Below are positions 5,162-11,639 of a stretch of DNA of 32,081 nt, piece after piece. The number at the start of each line of letters is the position of its first letter. Position 1 is the first letter of the stretch. Below the pieces are notes generated by a model, which saw nothing but the letters and a program-made list of their open reading frames with translations, ran no database searches and had not been told where the DNA came from. The stretch spans positions 1 through 32,081 of IMG/VR virus record IMGVR_UViG_3300028388_000943, one strand, 5' to 3'. Made by a program: the position numbers and the translations under genes. The stretch comes from a virus.

Positions 5162-6751
5162 ATGTCAGAACAACCCCACCAGAGATGCCCACATCCTAAC
5201 TGTGACAGTAGCGATGCTTTTAGTTTCAATACCGCAGGATACGGTAAGTGCCATTCTTGCGGAAATCCTTACCCAAAGAGGGGGGTACAATACGAGGGTT
5301 GGGTAGCAGAAGCCTATCCGCTTCCTAATCCTGATCGTAGGCAACTCTACGAAGAGAAGGCTATCACCTATTCCCCTATCAAGGAAATCAAGTATGCCGA
5401 GTGCCGGGGTATCACGAAAGAGACCATGCAGAAGTACGACTGTAAGACCTACTTCGGTTACGATGGCGAGGCAGTAAAACAAGAGTACGTTTACGATGGT
5501 ATTCGTAAGTATCGTGTTTTCCCCAAAACCTTCTACATTGAAGGGGGGTCTATTACTAGTCTGTGGGGTATGGACAAGTTCAATGCTGGATCGGCTCGGT
5601 ACGTAACCGTTACTGAAGGTGAGTTGGACGCCATGTCAGCCTACCAGATGTTAGGTTCACAGTACCCTGTCGTTTCTCTTCCTAGTGCTACTCCGTCCCG
5701 TGCGTTCTGGGATCGTTGTAAACCTTGGCTGGACTCGTTTGAGAAGATATACCTGTCTGTCGATAACGATGATGCTGGGAATGAAGTCGCTAGGAAGATT
5801 TCCCAGATGTTTCCCAACAAGGTATACCGTATCCCTCACGACAAGTACAAGGACGCTAACGAGTTTCTTGTGGACGGTGCGTATAACCAGTTCCGTAACT
5901 CTTGGTTCTCTGCGAAGAAGTACACACCTTCCAACGTACTGAATACTTCGGATCAGTTCATCAAGTTGTTCAACGAAAGTCCTCAGTATTCCTACCTACC
6001 GACAGGTATTACTGAACTTGATTCGAAGATACGGGGGCTGATGCAAGGACACTACCACCTTATCAAGGCTCCTACAGGTATCGGTAAGACTGAGTTCCTG
6101 AGATACCTTGAGTATAACATCCTGTCTAACCATCCTGATGTACCTATTGCCATGTGGCATCTTGAGGAGACAAAGATACGGTCTATCCTAGGTCTTGCTT
6201 CCTATGAACTGAAGAAGAACGTGACTAGGAAAGACATCATTGAAGAGTACGGTATCAAGGATGAAGTAGAGGGGGCTATCAAGAAACTCACGGAAAGAGA
6301 GAACCTTTTCCAGTTCTACCTTCCTTCCACAAGAACGGTAGACGAGTTCATCGACCAGATCAGGTATTTTGCGGTTGGGTGTGGATGTAAGTACGTGTTC
6401 TTCGAGCCAATCCAAGATATCGTGACAGGAGTTGTTGAATCAGCTAAGGAGGCTCTTCTTTCTGACCTAGGTGTAAGGTTGTCTGACCTTGCTGCTGAAC
6501 TTGACATTGGTATCGTTACTATTGCTCATGAAAATGACAACGGTGATATCAAGTATTGCAGAACCCTAGGTCAGAAAGCATCTTTCATCATCCGATTGAT
6601 GAGAGACAAGTACGCTGAGGATGAGGACGAGAGGAATACTACTCAACTCTTTATTGAGAAGAACCGTCCCTGTAGTCTTGAAGGTAACGCTGGTACGCTT
6701 AGGTTTGACCTGGAAAGTTTCACACTGAGAGAGGAAAGTTTTGATGTCTAA
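5162..6751 (+). CDS. T7 gp4-like DNA primase-helicase
   Basis: A 529-residue bifunctional replication protein that would make RNA primers and unwind the fork as a ring. An N-terminal zinc-binding module has C9, C14, C30 and C33 (CPHPNC...KCHSCG). A TOPRIM domain follows with VTEGELDAM (E152) and DNDDAG (D201). The RecA-like helicase has Walker A APTGIGKT (K309) and a later conserved His segment (VTIAHEND). Length and domain order match T7 gp4 (566 aa). I chose ATG 5162 with AGAGGAA upstream over the in-frame TTG at 5156. It is followed, with an 8-base overlap, by a small gene and then thyX; the partner polymerase is at 8600. Confidence 0.93.
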   Translation: MSEQPHQRCPHPNCDSSDAFSFNTAGYGKCHSCGNPYPKRGVQYEGWVAEAYPLPNPDRRQLYEEKAITYSPIKEIKYAECRGITKETMQKYDCKTYFGYDGEAVKQEYVYDGIRKYRVFPKTFYIEGGSITSLWGMDKFNAGSARYVTVTEGELDAMSAYQMLGSQYPVVSLPSATPSRAFWDRCKPWLDSFEKIYLSVDNDDAGNEVARKISQMFPNKVYRIPHDKYKDANEFLVDGAYNQFRNSWFSAKKYTPSNVLNTSDQFIKLFNESPQYSYLPTGITELDSKIRGLMQGHYHLIKAPTGIGKTEFLRYLEYNILSNHPDVPIAMWHLEETKIRSILGLASYELKKNVTRKDIIEEYGIKDEVEGAIKKLTERENLFQFYLPSTRTVDEFIDQIRYFAVGCGCKYVFFEPIQDIVTGVVESAKEALLSDLGVRLSDLAAELDIGIVTIAHENDNGDIKYCRTLGQKASFIIRLMRDKYAEDEDERNTTQLFIEKNRPCSLEGNAGTLRFDLESFTLREESFDV

Positions 6752-6977
6752 GATGACTCAAGCAGATGCCAACCGTGTTCTGGAACATATGCCGGATACG
6801 CTTGGTGCCGATGATATGGTCACGTTCATAGTGTTCTTGATGGTGTCCTACAATATTGATCCTGATAAGGCTAAGGATGTTCTGGCCCGTGTATGGGGGG
6901 TATATCCAGCAGCATACAACGCCATTGTTATGGAGGTCATGGAAGAGATGCTTAGTGAAGAAAGGAAACTGCACTAA
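6744..6977 (+). CDS. Hypothetical helical protein (77 aa)
   Basis: A 77-residue, apparently all-helical acidic protein (MSKMTQADANRVLEHMPDT...). ATG 6744 has AGAGGAAAG upstream and overlaps the end of the primase-helicase gene by eight bases; its stop overlaps the thyX start by one base (TAATG). It sits between the helicase and a nucleotide-synthesis gene and may be a small replication accessory factor, but no family is recognised. Confidence 0.75.
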   Translation: MSKMTQADANRVLEHMPDTLGADDMVTFIVFLMVSYNIDPDKAKDVLARVWGVYPAAYNAIVMEVMEEMLSEERKLH

Positions 6978-7822
6978 TGGACGTAACTTACATAGATCAT
7001 TTTGGTTCAGATTTATCAGTTGTGAATGCCGCAAGGGTCTCCTTCGGTAAGAAGAGTAAGTGGGCAGAGAAACCTGTGTGGGGTATAAGTAACGAGACCG
7101 GCGAGCCGTACTGGATTTCTTCTGGTAAGGTATTTCCTAGGGACGCAAGCCTGATCCAGTACCTTGCCCGTGGGTGTACCAGTGGGGAGTGGGAGAAACT
7201 TTTGGAAGAAATCTTCTATAAAGGCGTGAGTTCAGCCCACGATGACTTCGCTATACACCCAGTGACCGAGGAAGAGGTTGAAGCAAACTACGCCGAAATG
7301 GCGGAACTTGTGCAGCATATCCGCCGTATGCCAACCCACTGGACACCCTTCGGTCACACCGCGATCACCCTGCACATCAAGGCCCCGATCTTTGTCGCAA
7401 GACAACTCGGGAAACATCAGGTTGGTATGGTGTGGAACGAGGTAAGCCGTAGGTATGTCACGGATGAACCTGAGTTCTATGTACCGGATGTGTGGAGGAA
7501 GGCTGCTGAGAACGTGAAGCAGGGGTCGAGTGATGAGGCAGTAGTCTCTGTTCATGGACCTTTAACTCAACATGCTGCCCTGAAAGCCTACAAGGGGTTG
7601 TTAAATGATGGTGTCTGCCCCGAGCAAGCCCGCATGGTCCTCCCACAGTCTATGTACACAGAATGGTACTGGACAGGAAACCTGTATGGCTTCGCTAACG
7701 TCTTCAATCTGAGGACCGACAGTCATACGCAGAAGGAAACCCAAGAGGTAGCCAAGCAGATCGGTGAGATTATTGCTCCTCTGTTTCCTGTTAGCTGGGA
7801 AGCACTGACCAATGGGACTTGA
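6977..7822 (+). CDS. thyX: Flavin-dependent thymidylate synthase ThyX
   Basis: A 281-residue enzyme that would methylate dUMP to dTMP using methylene-tetrahydrofolate, FAD and NAD(P)H. The family signature is recognisable as KHQVGMVWNEVSRRYV in the middle of the protein, where classical ThyX has RHR(x7-8)SxR; the SRR half is intact but the first triplet is KHQ. Upstream, HWTPFGHTAITLHIKAPIFVARQ is the usual dUMP/FAD-site helix, and downstream the QARMVLPQS...W and NLYGFANVFNLR blocks match the conserved C-terminal region. The start has AAAGGAAA and overlaps the preceding stop. It supplies dTMP for phage replication with the RNR and MazG genes of the same operon. Confidence 0.92.
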   Translation: MDVTYIDHFGSDLSVVNAARVSFGKKSKWAEKPVWGISNETGEPYWISSGKVFPRDASLIQYLARGCTSGEWEKLLEEIFYKGVSSAHDDFAIHPVTEEEVEANYAEMAELVQHIRRMPTHWTPFGHTAITLHIKAPIFVARQLGKHQVGMVWNEVSRRYVTDEPEFYVPDVWRKAAENVKQGSSDEAVVSVHGPLTQHAALKAYKGLLNDGVCPEQARMVLPQSMYTEWYWTGNLYGFANVFNLRTDSHTQKETQEVAKQIGEIIAPLFPVSWEALTNGT

Positions 7823-7913
7823 TGTAGCAATCCTGCTTCTACTTAGTTTTGCTGCCGGGACACTTTTCGGTGTTATCGTGGGGTATCTGTCATGTGGAAG
7901 AGACGATGAGTGA
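7812..7913 (+). CDS. Small membrane protein (33 aa)
   Basis: A 33-residue frame, MGLDVAILLLLSFAAGTLFG followed by VIVGYLSCGRDDE, has one strong transmembrane helix with small residues and a charged C-terminus. It starts inside the last codons of thyX (11-base overlap) and its stop overlaps the next small frame by eight bases, so it fits the tight overlap pattern of the operon. The ribosome binding site is weak. Function is unknown. Confidence 0.55.
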   Translation: MGLDVAILLLLSFAAGTLFGVIVGYLSCGRDDE

Positions 7914-7971
7914 CTTCGAGTTTATGTTAATGGTTGTCGTATTTCTTATTATCTGGATAATGAGAGGGTAA
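7906..7971 (+). CDS. Very small membrane peptide (21 aa)
   Basis: MSDFEFMLMVVVFLIIWIMRG is a 21-residue frame with a single hydrophobic helix and a terminal Arg. GGAAGAG precedes ATG 7906 at good spacing. It overlaps the 33-residue membrane gene and ends two bases before the next start. Two consecutive tiny membrane peptides in the only gap between thyX and the coiled-coil genes argue against chance, but neither has a known family. Confidence 0.5.
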   Translation: MSDFEFMLMVVVFLIIWIMRG

Positions 7972-7972
7972 A

Positions 7973-8233
7973 ATGACTAAGGAAAAACTTGACCTGAAGC
8001 AGAAACTACACCTATTTGCTAGTCCTGCGGCAGAGGCAATGGACGAAGGCGGTCGTATCACCGAAATGTGCAAGGCGTCTTGGGAGGCGATAGCCCGCAT
8101 CGAAGATCTTGAGGCCGAGAACAAAAGGTTGCGGGAGTCTCTGGAAGCCGCAGAGGAGGGGCTGACCGTTGCCTATCTGGCGGGATATGAGCGGGGGAAG
8201 GACGCCACACTGAAAGGAGACGACGATGGCTAA
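7973..8233 (+). CDS. Hypothetical coiled-coil protein (86 aa)
   Basis: An 86-residue protein whose central part (IARIEDLEAENKRLRESLEAAEEGL) has heptad spacing of a short dimeric coiled coil. The N-terminal half (MDEGGRITEMCKASWEAI) is amphipathic helix. ATG 7973 follows GAGAGGG. It overlaps the next coiled-coil gene by eight bases. Phages of several groups carry such small ED.EAEN.RLR proteins; their role is unknown. Confidence 0.75.
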   Translation: MTKEKLDLKQKLHLFASPAAEAMDEGGRITEMCKASWEAIARIEDLEAENKRLRESLEAAEEGLTVAYLAGYERGKDATLKGDDDG

Positions 8234-8471
8234 CGCGCCGAAAAAGATTTGGGCTAATGTAGCGGTTGCGGTAAACGGAGTGCCCGTGGCTGGGGAGTGG
8301 AGCCATCGTGACGTTGGAGGAGATGATGATATCGAATACGTCCGAGTCGACCTCTACGACAAGCTGGAGGAAGAGAACGATAGGCTGCGCTATAGGATGG
8401 AAAGCCTAGGGGTAGAGAACGAGCTGCTGAAAGGTAAACTACGTGAGGCTAGGAAGTATGGTGAAGACTGA
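8226..8471 (+). CDS. Hypothetical protein with beta domain and coiled coil (81 aa)
   Basis: An 81-residue protein. The first half (KIWANVAVAVNGVPVAGEW...DIEYVRVDLYDKL) is a small beta-rich module of the IEYVR.DL type seen in many phage early proteins. The second half (LEEENDRLRYRMESLGVENEL) is a short coiled coil resembling that of the preceding gene, so the two could form a heterodimer. AAAGGAG precedes the start. Function is unknown. Confidence 0.75.
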   Translation: MANAPKKIWANVAVAVNGVPVAGEWSHRDVGGDDDIEYVRVDLYDKLEEENDRLRYRMESLGVENELLKGKLREARKYGED

Positions 8472-8640
8472 AGAGAACGGACTCATACCTTTTGTATGCA
8501 CATACTATGTTAACAACAAACCTTACGGCATAACTATTTATGCAGAGAGTAGGGAAGACATCGAGAAACTGGTGGAAGTTAAAGTAGAGGGGGTTTTACA
8601 TGAGGTTCAAGAGTGGTCAGGGACGGACGGTATCCTGTGA
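8458..8640 (+). CDS. Hypothetical protein (60 aa)
   Basis: A 60-residue protein, MVKTEENGLIPFVCTYYVNN..., with an alternating beta pattern and an ITIYAESREDIEKLVE helix, typical of a small beta-alpha domain. ATG 8458 lies within the end of the previous gene (14-base overlap), and the 3' end overlaps the polymerase start by 41 bases. An in-frame GTG at 8443 is an alternative start. No family assigned. Confidence 0.65.
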   Translation: MVKTEENGLIPFVCTYYVNNKPYGITIYAESREDIEKLVEVKVEGVLHEVQEWSGTDGIL

Positions 8641-10579
8641 CATTGAAACCGATGATCTGGACGCTACTCGTATATGGGTGATTTGTGCTAAAGATGTGCA
8701 TACTGGTGAGTCCTGGACTTTTAGGCTTCCAGATCAACTAGAGAATGAAAGGAGAAGGTTCTATGAGTTTGCAAGAGATGTTGGCGTTTGGGTTTTTCAT
8801 AACGGTCTGGATTTTGATGTTCCTGTTATACATCGGCTCCTACTTGGGCATGAAGGATCGGAACTTGTCCCTTTCCGAAAAGTTCTTGACACACTTGTTC
8901 TTTCTCGTCTTGTTAACTATTCAATCGACGGGGGTCATTCTCTTGATGCTTGGGGAAAACGGCTAAACCTCTACAAGGGAGACTTCAAGGACTTCAAGAA
9001 TGGTCTTACCGTAAAGATGGTGGAGTACTGCCGGAATGACGTAGATATTACCACTAAACTCTACTGGCAGTTCTCCAACTATCTGAACGACAGTCAATGG
9101 GCAAAGTCTATTGAGTGTGAACACGACACTCAGATCGCTTTGACAGAGGCTAGAGAGACTGGTTTTCCGTTTGATCTGGCGAAGGCAACAAACCTACTTT
9201 CCTCAGTAAAACAACACATGGCTATGCTTGAGGATGAAATCCAGGAGGCTTTTCCGCCAGTATTAGAGGAAGTAAAGTCCTACAAATACAGGGAATACGT
9301 CAAAACTGGCGAGCCTGTAAAGATAGTCCAAGAGGCTATGGACACCTACCCTAGGTGGGAAATAACCGATGGAAAACTGGTATGTTACGACTACAAGAAA
9401 TTTAATCCGGGTAGTCCTAAAGACCGTATTGAAAGGCTTTGGGAGTCTGGATGGAAACCGTTTGACAGGACCAAGACACACCAACAATTCCTTAGACTAA
9501 AGCCTGGCGATTACTACAGCAAGACTTGCCCAGTGCTTACCGAAGAACTCTACGAGGAGAAGAAGAAGCACCTGGAATTCTACGGGTGGAAAACAAACGA
9601 AGACAATCTCCAGACCCTGCCAGAGGATGCTCCTGCTGGTGCAAGGGCCCTGTCTCAATGGATTACACTTGAGGCTAGGAGAAGTTCACTCGTCGAATGG
9701 ATCAACCAAGTCAAGGAAGACGGCAGGATACACGGAACTACCATCCATATTGGCGCTTGGACACACAGGGGATCACACAAGGCTCCCAACACTGCCAATA
9801 TCTCGTCGCCTTTCCACGGTGAACCGAGGACAGAAGTAGAGAAGATCAAGCACAAGTACGATCTTAGTATGAGGGCTAGTTGGTGTGTCGAGTCAGACAA
9901 CTGGATGGTAGGTACTGATGCAGAAGGTATACAACTGCGTATCCTAGGTGACTGGCTATGGCGACATTTTGACACAGACGAGTATGCCATGACTATTGTT
10001 AATGGCAGGAAAGAGGACGAGACTGATATCCACAACGTCAATAAGAGGGCACTAGGTCTTCCACACTTGACAAGGGATGATGCTAAAACCTTTATCTACT
10101 CATGGGTGCTGAATGCTGGAGTCCCTAAGACTGCTAGTATTCTTAGGACAACTGAGAGAATGGCAGCAGAAGCAAGAGATAGATTCGAGAGAAGTATCCC
10201 GGGGTTGAGCCAGTTCAAACGTAGACTGATCCCGTTTATTGCACGTAAAGGTGGTTTCACAGCGTATGACGGTAGATTCATACAGGTTCCTAACGAACAC
10301 AAAACACTGGCAGGAATCCTACAGGGCGGTGAAGCGATCATAATGAAACATGCAATGAACAGGTGGATTAGAAAAGCAAGGGAGGAGGGAATCAACTTTA
10401 ACCTTCTTGCTTGGGTCCACGATGAGTGGCAGACAAAATGTATTGGAACAAGAGAGGAGGCAGAAGCACTCGGACAAATCCAAAGAGAGAGTATTGTGGA
10501 AGTAGGCGTAGAACTGGGAGTCAAATGTCCTCTTGCTGGATCGACTGATATCGGTAAGAACTGGGCAGAGACCCATTAA
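8600..10579 (+). CDS. Family A (T7-like) DNA polymerase with 3'-5' exonuclease
   Basis: A 659-residue replicative polymerase. The exonuclease domain has DIET (D14, E16), FHNGLDFD and YCRNDVDIT. The polymerase domain has motif A GTDAEGIQLR (D440), motif B RDDAKTFIYSW (R492, K496, Y500) and motif C VHDEW (H607, D608, E609), so both metal-binding Asp residues are present. Compared with T7 polymerase (704 aa), motif B reads YSWVLNAG where T7 has YGFLYGAG, so the second Tyr is replaced by Leu. Start ATG 8600 has AGAGGGGG upstream. It should work with the primase-helicase at 5162 and the ssDNA-binding protein at 10779; no thioredoxin-binding insert is obvious. Confidence 0.95.
   Translation: MRFKSGQGRTVSCDIETDDLDATRIWVICAKDVHTGESWTFRLPDQLENERRRFYEFARDVGVWVFHNGLDFDVPVIHRLLLGHEGSELVPFRKVLDTLVLSRLVNYSIDGGHSLDAWGKRLNLYKGDFKDFKNGLTVKMVEYCRNDVDITTKLYWQFSNYLNDSQWAKSIECEHDTQIALTEARETGFPFDLAKATNLLSSVKQHMAMLEDEIQEAFPPVLEEVKSYKYREYVKTGEPVKIVQEAMDTYPRWEITDGKLVCYDYKKFNPGSPKDRIERLWESGWKPFDRTKTHQQFLRLKPGDYYSKTCPVLTEELYEEKKKHLEFYGWKTNEDNLQTLPEDAPAGARALSQWITLEARRSSLVEWINQVKEDGRIHGTTIHIGAWTHRGSHKAPNTANISSPFHGEPRTEVEKIKHKYDLSMRASWCVESDNWMVGTDAEGIQLRILGDWLWRHFDTDEYAMTIVNGRKEDETDIHNVNKRALGLPHLTRDDAKTFIYSWVLNAGVPKTASILRTTERMAAEARDRFERSIPGLSQFKRRLIPFIARKGGFTAYDGRFIQVPNEHKTLAGILQGGEAIIMKHAMNRWIRKAREEGINFNLLAWVHDEWQTKCIGTREEAEALGQIQRESIVEVGVELGVKCPLAGSTDIGKNWAETH
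8763..8966 (+). CDS. Candidate overprinted membrane protein inside the polymerase gene
   Basis: A 67-residue frame lies entirely inside the exonuclease part of the polymerase gene. It starts at ATG 8763 with an ideal AAAGGAG ribosome binding site eight bases upstream. The product has two long hydrophobic segments (AFGFFITVWILMFLLYIG and FLTHLFFLVLLTIQ) joined by a charged loop (MKDRNLSLSEK), the topology of a small two-helix membrane protein. Overlapping frames of real genes can look hydrophobic by chance, so this is a candidate only. Confidence 0.3.
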   Translation: MSLQEMLAFGFFITVWILMFLLYIGSYLGMKDRNLSLSEKFLTHLFFLVLLTIQSTGVILLMLGENG

Positions 10580-10603
10580 ATAAAAAATATTCACCCTGAC
10601 CCC

Positions 10604-10631
10604 TTGAAATCCGGCAGACGGTCCCTATATG
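10604..10631 (+). promoter_or_regulatory. Predicted internal promoter after the polymerase gene
   Basis: TTGAAA (10604-10609), a 16-base spacer and TATATG (10626-10631) lie in the 81-base gap between the polymerase and the next gene. The -10 box is within CCTATATGTAGG, which repeats the ten bases CCTATATGTA of the promoter at 4808-4836. It would give extra expression of the ssDNA-binding protein and later genes. Confidence 0.5.
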
Positions 10632-10660
10632 TAGGGGGTCATTGTGAACGGAGCGTTACT

Positions 10661-10795
10661 ATGGGCTTTAACAAGCACACTTGGGATGAAGATTTGTCAG
10701 ACAGGAAAGGACTGAAAGAACTGGTAAAAGAAGACTTGAGGAAGAAACGGAAGAAGAAGTCAGAAGAGGAAAAAGAGAATGGCCGGTCAGACTAA
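10661..10795 (+). CDS. Small highly charged protein (44 aa)
   Basis: A 44-residue protein, MGFNKHTWDEDLSDRKGLKE..., whose second half is almost wholly charged (LRKKRKKKSEEEKENGR). The frame is open from 10604, but the first 57 bases would include the predicted promoter, and ATG 10661 has GGAG upstream. It overlaps the ssDNA-binding protein gene by 17 bases. Lys-rich charged tails suggest nucleic-acid or protein contacts; no family recognised. Confidence 0.6.
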   Translation: MGFNKHTWDEDLSDRKGLKELVKEDLRKKRKKKSEEEKENGRSD

Positions 10796-11285
10796 ATACC
10801 GCACCTACGACTGCAAGATTAACTGGGCTAAGGTCTTTGAACACAACCGGGATATGGGTAGTGAAGATTATCCCCTGACTGAGATTGATGGTCAGTACTC
10901 TGTTGAGATGGAGGTTGACGACGAGACTAAAGCACAGATGATTGCAGATGGTATTCCCGAAGAGGCTCTTGGGTATCCCATGTTTAAACCTAGTGAGGAC
11001 GGGGGTTGGCTGTACCGCGCTAAACGTCCTCATATCGAGCCTAAGATGATCGACCAAGATACAGGCAAACCTGTTGTTATGGGACCGCCTAACGTGGTTG
11101 ATTGGAATAAAACACAAGAAGCTGGAGAGGCCGTTAAGTGGGACAGTGATGTTCTTATCGGTAATGGATCGGAGGGCAAGGTTAAACTCCGTATCTGGTC
11201 GAACGGTAAACGCCGTAAGATCACCCTTATGAGTGTCGCTGTCTCCAAACTTGTTGAGTATGAATCAGAAGGGATTAAGTGGTAA
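10779..11285 (+). CDS. Putative ssDNA-binding protein (T7 gp2.5-like)
   Basis: A 168-residue protein whose layout resembles phage OB-fold ssDNA-binding proteins. An N-terminal strand region (YDCKINWAKVF) is followed by GQYSVEMEVDD, a Lys/Arg-rich middle, and a C-terminal block DVLIGNGSEGKVKLRIW...KITLMSVAVSKLVEYE. That block parallels the T7 gp2.5 segment running from IGGGSKLKVKY to LESVMLVELA. It would coat single strands and coordinate helicase and polymerase. Unlike gp2.5 it lacks a long acidic tail; it ends ESEGIKW, keeping only a short acidic patch and a terminal aromatic residue. AGAGGA precedes ATG 10779. Position between polymerase and exonuclease supports the call; similarity is recognised by eye only. 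Confidence 0.65.
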   Translation: MAGQTKYRTYDCKINWAKVFEHNRDMGSEDYPLTEIDGQYSVEMEVDDETKAQMIADGIPEEALGYPMFKPSEDGGWLYRAKRPHIEPKMIDQDTGKPVVMGPPNVVDWNKTQEAGEAVKWDSDVLIGNGSEGKVKLRIWSNGKRRKITLMSVAVSKLVEYESEGIKW

Positions 11286-11485
11286 TGAAAGTAAGGTTTG
11301 AGTACGTCACCAACATGGAGGAGGACGGATACTCTGAACGCGGCCAGATTGAGAAAGATGGCGTTGAGTTTCTTGAAGACCTTCTCTACTTTTTCAAGAG
11401 TGCGTCAGTAGTGAGTGGCTTTAACTACGTGGACTCTATTACCGCCACTACTAACGGAGGTAACCAATTCCACGCTAAAGACTGA
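11285..11485 (+). CDS. Hypothetical protein (66 aa)
   Basis: A 66-residue protein (MKVRFEYVTNMEEDGYSERG...) with beta strands at the N-terminus and an aromatic helix (EFLEDLLYFFKSA). ATG 11285 overlaps the previous stop as TAATG, indicating coupling to the ssDNA-binding protein; an in-frame GTG lies six bases upstream. No family recognised. Confidence 0.7.
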   Translation: MKVRFEYVTNMEEDGYSERGQIEKDGVEFLEDLLYFFKSASVVSGFNYVDSITATTNGGNQFHAKD

Positions 11486-11495
11486 GGGATAACCC

Positions 11496-11639
11496 GTGGC
11501 TAAGAACAGGAAGCCAAATCCAATGGCTAAGGATGTGAGGCAACCTAAGTACAGGCCACGGGTTATTCGACTCAAAAACAAGGTTCTCAACAGGAAGAGA
11601 AAGCATAAGAAGGATGGTAGCCTACTACAACGAGATTGA
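11496..11639 (+). CDS. Small highly basic phage protein (47 aa)
   Basis: A 47-residue frame starts at GTG 11496 behind a good GAGGG ribosome binding site. The product begins (M)AKNRKPNPMAKDVRQPKYRP and continues with RVIRLKNKV and a KRKHKK cluster. This MAK..NPMAKD.R.PKY.PRV pattern is common to very small basic proteins of many tailed phages, so I think it is real although short. Its charge suggests RNA or DNA binding; no function is established to my knowledge. The 3' end overlaps the methyltransferase start by 26 bases. Confidence 0.75.
   Translation: MAKNRKPNPMAKDVRQPKYRPRVIRLKNKVLNRKRKHKKDGSLLQRD

Noticed and set aside
5115-5306. 63-codon frame with a cysteine-rich start (CNRCCEREEYCSC)
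   Set aside because: It overlaps the primase-helicase by about 145 bases and its later part looks like a shadow. The first 20 residues are suggestive of a zinc knuckle, but there is not enough to call a gene.
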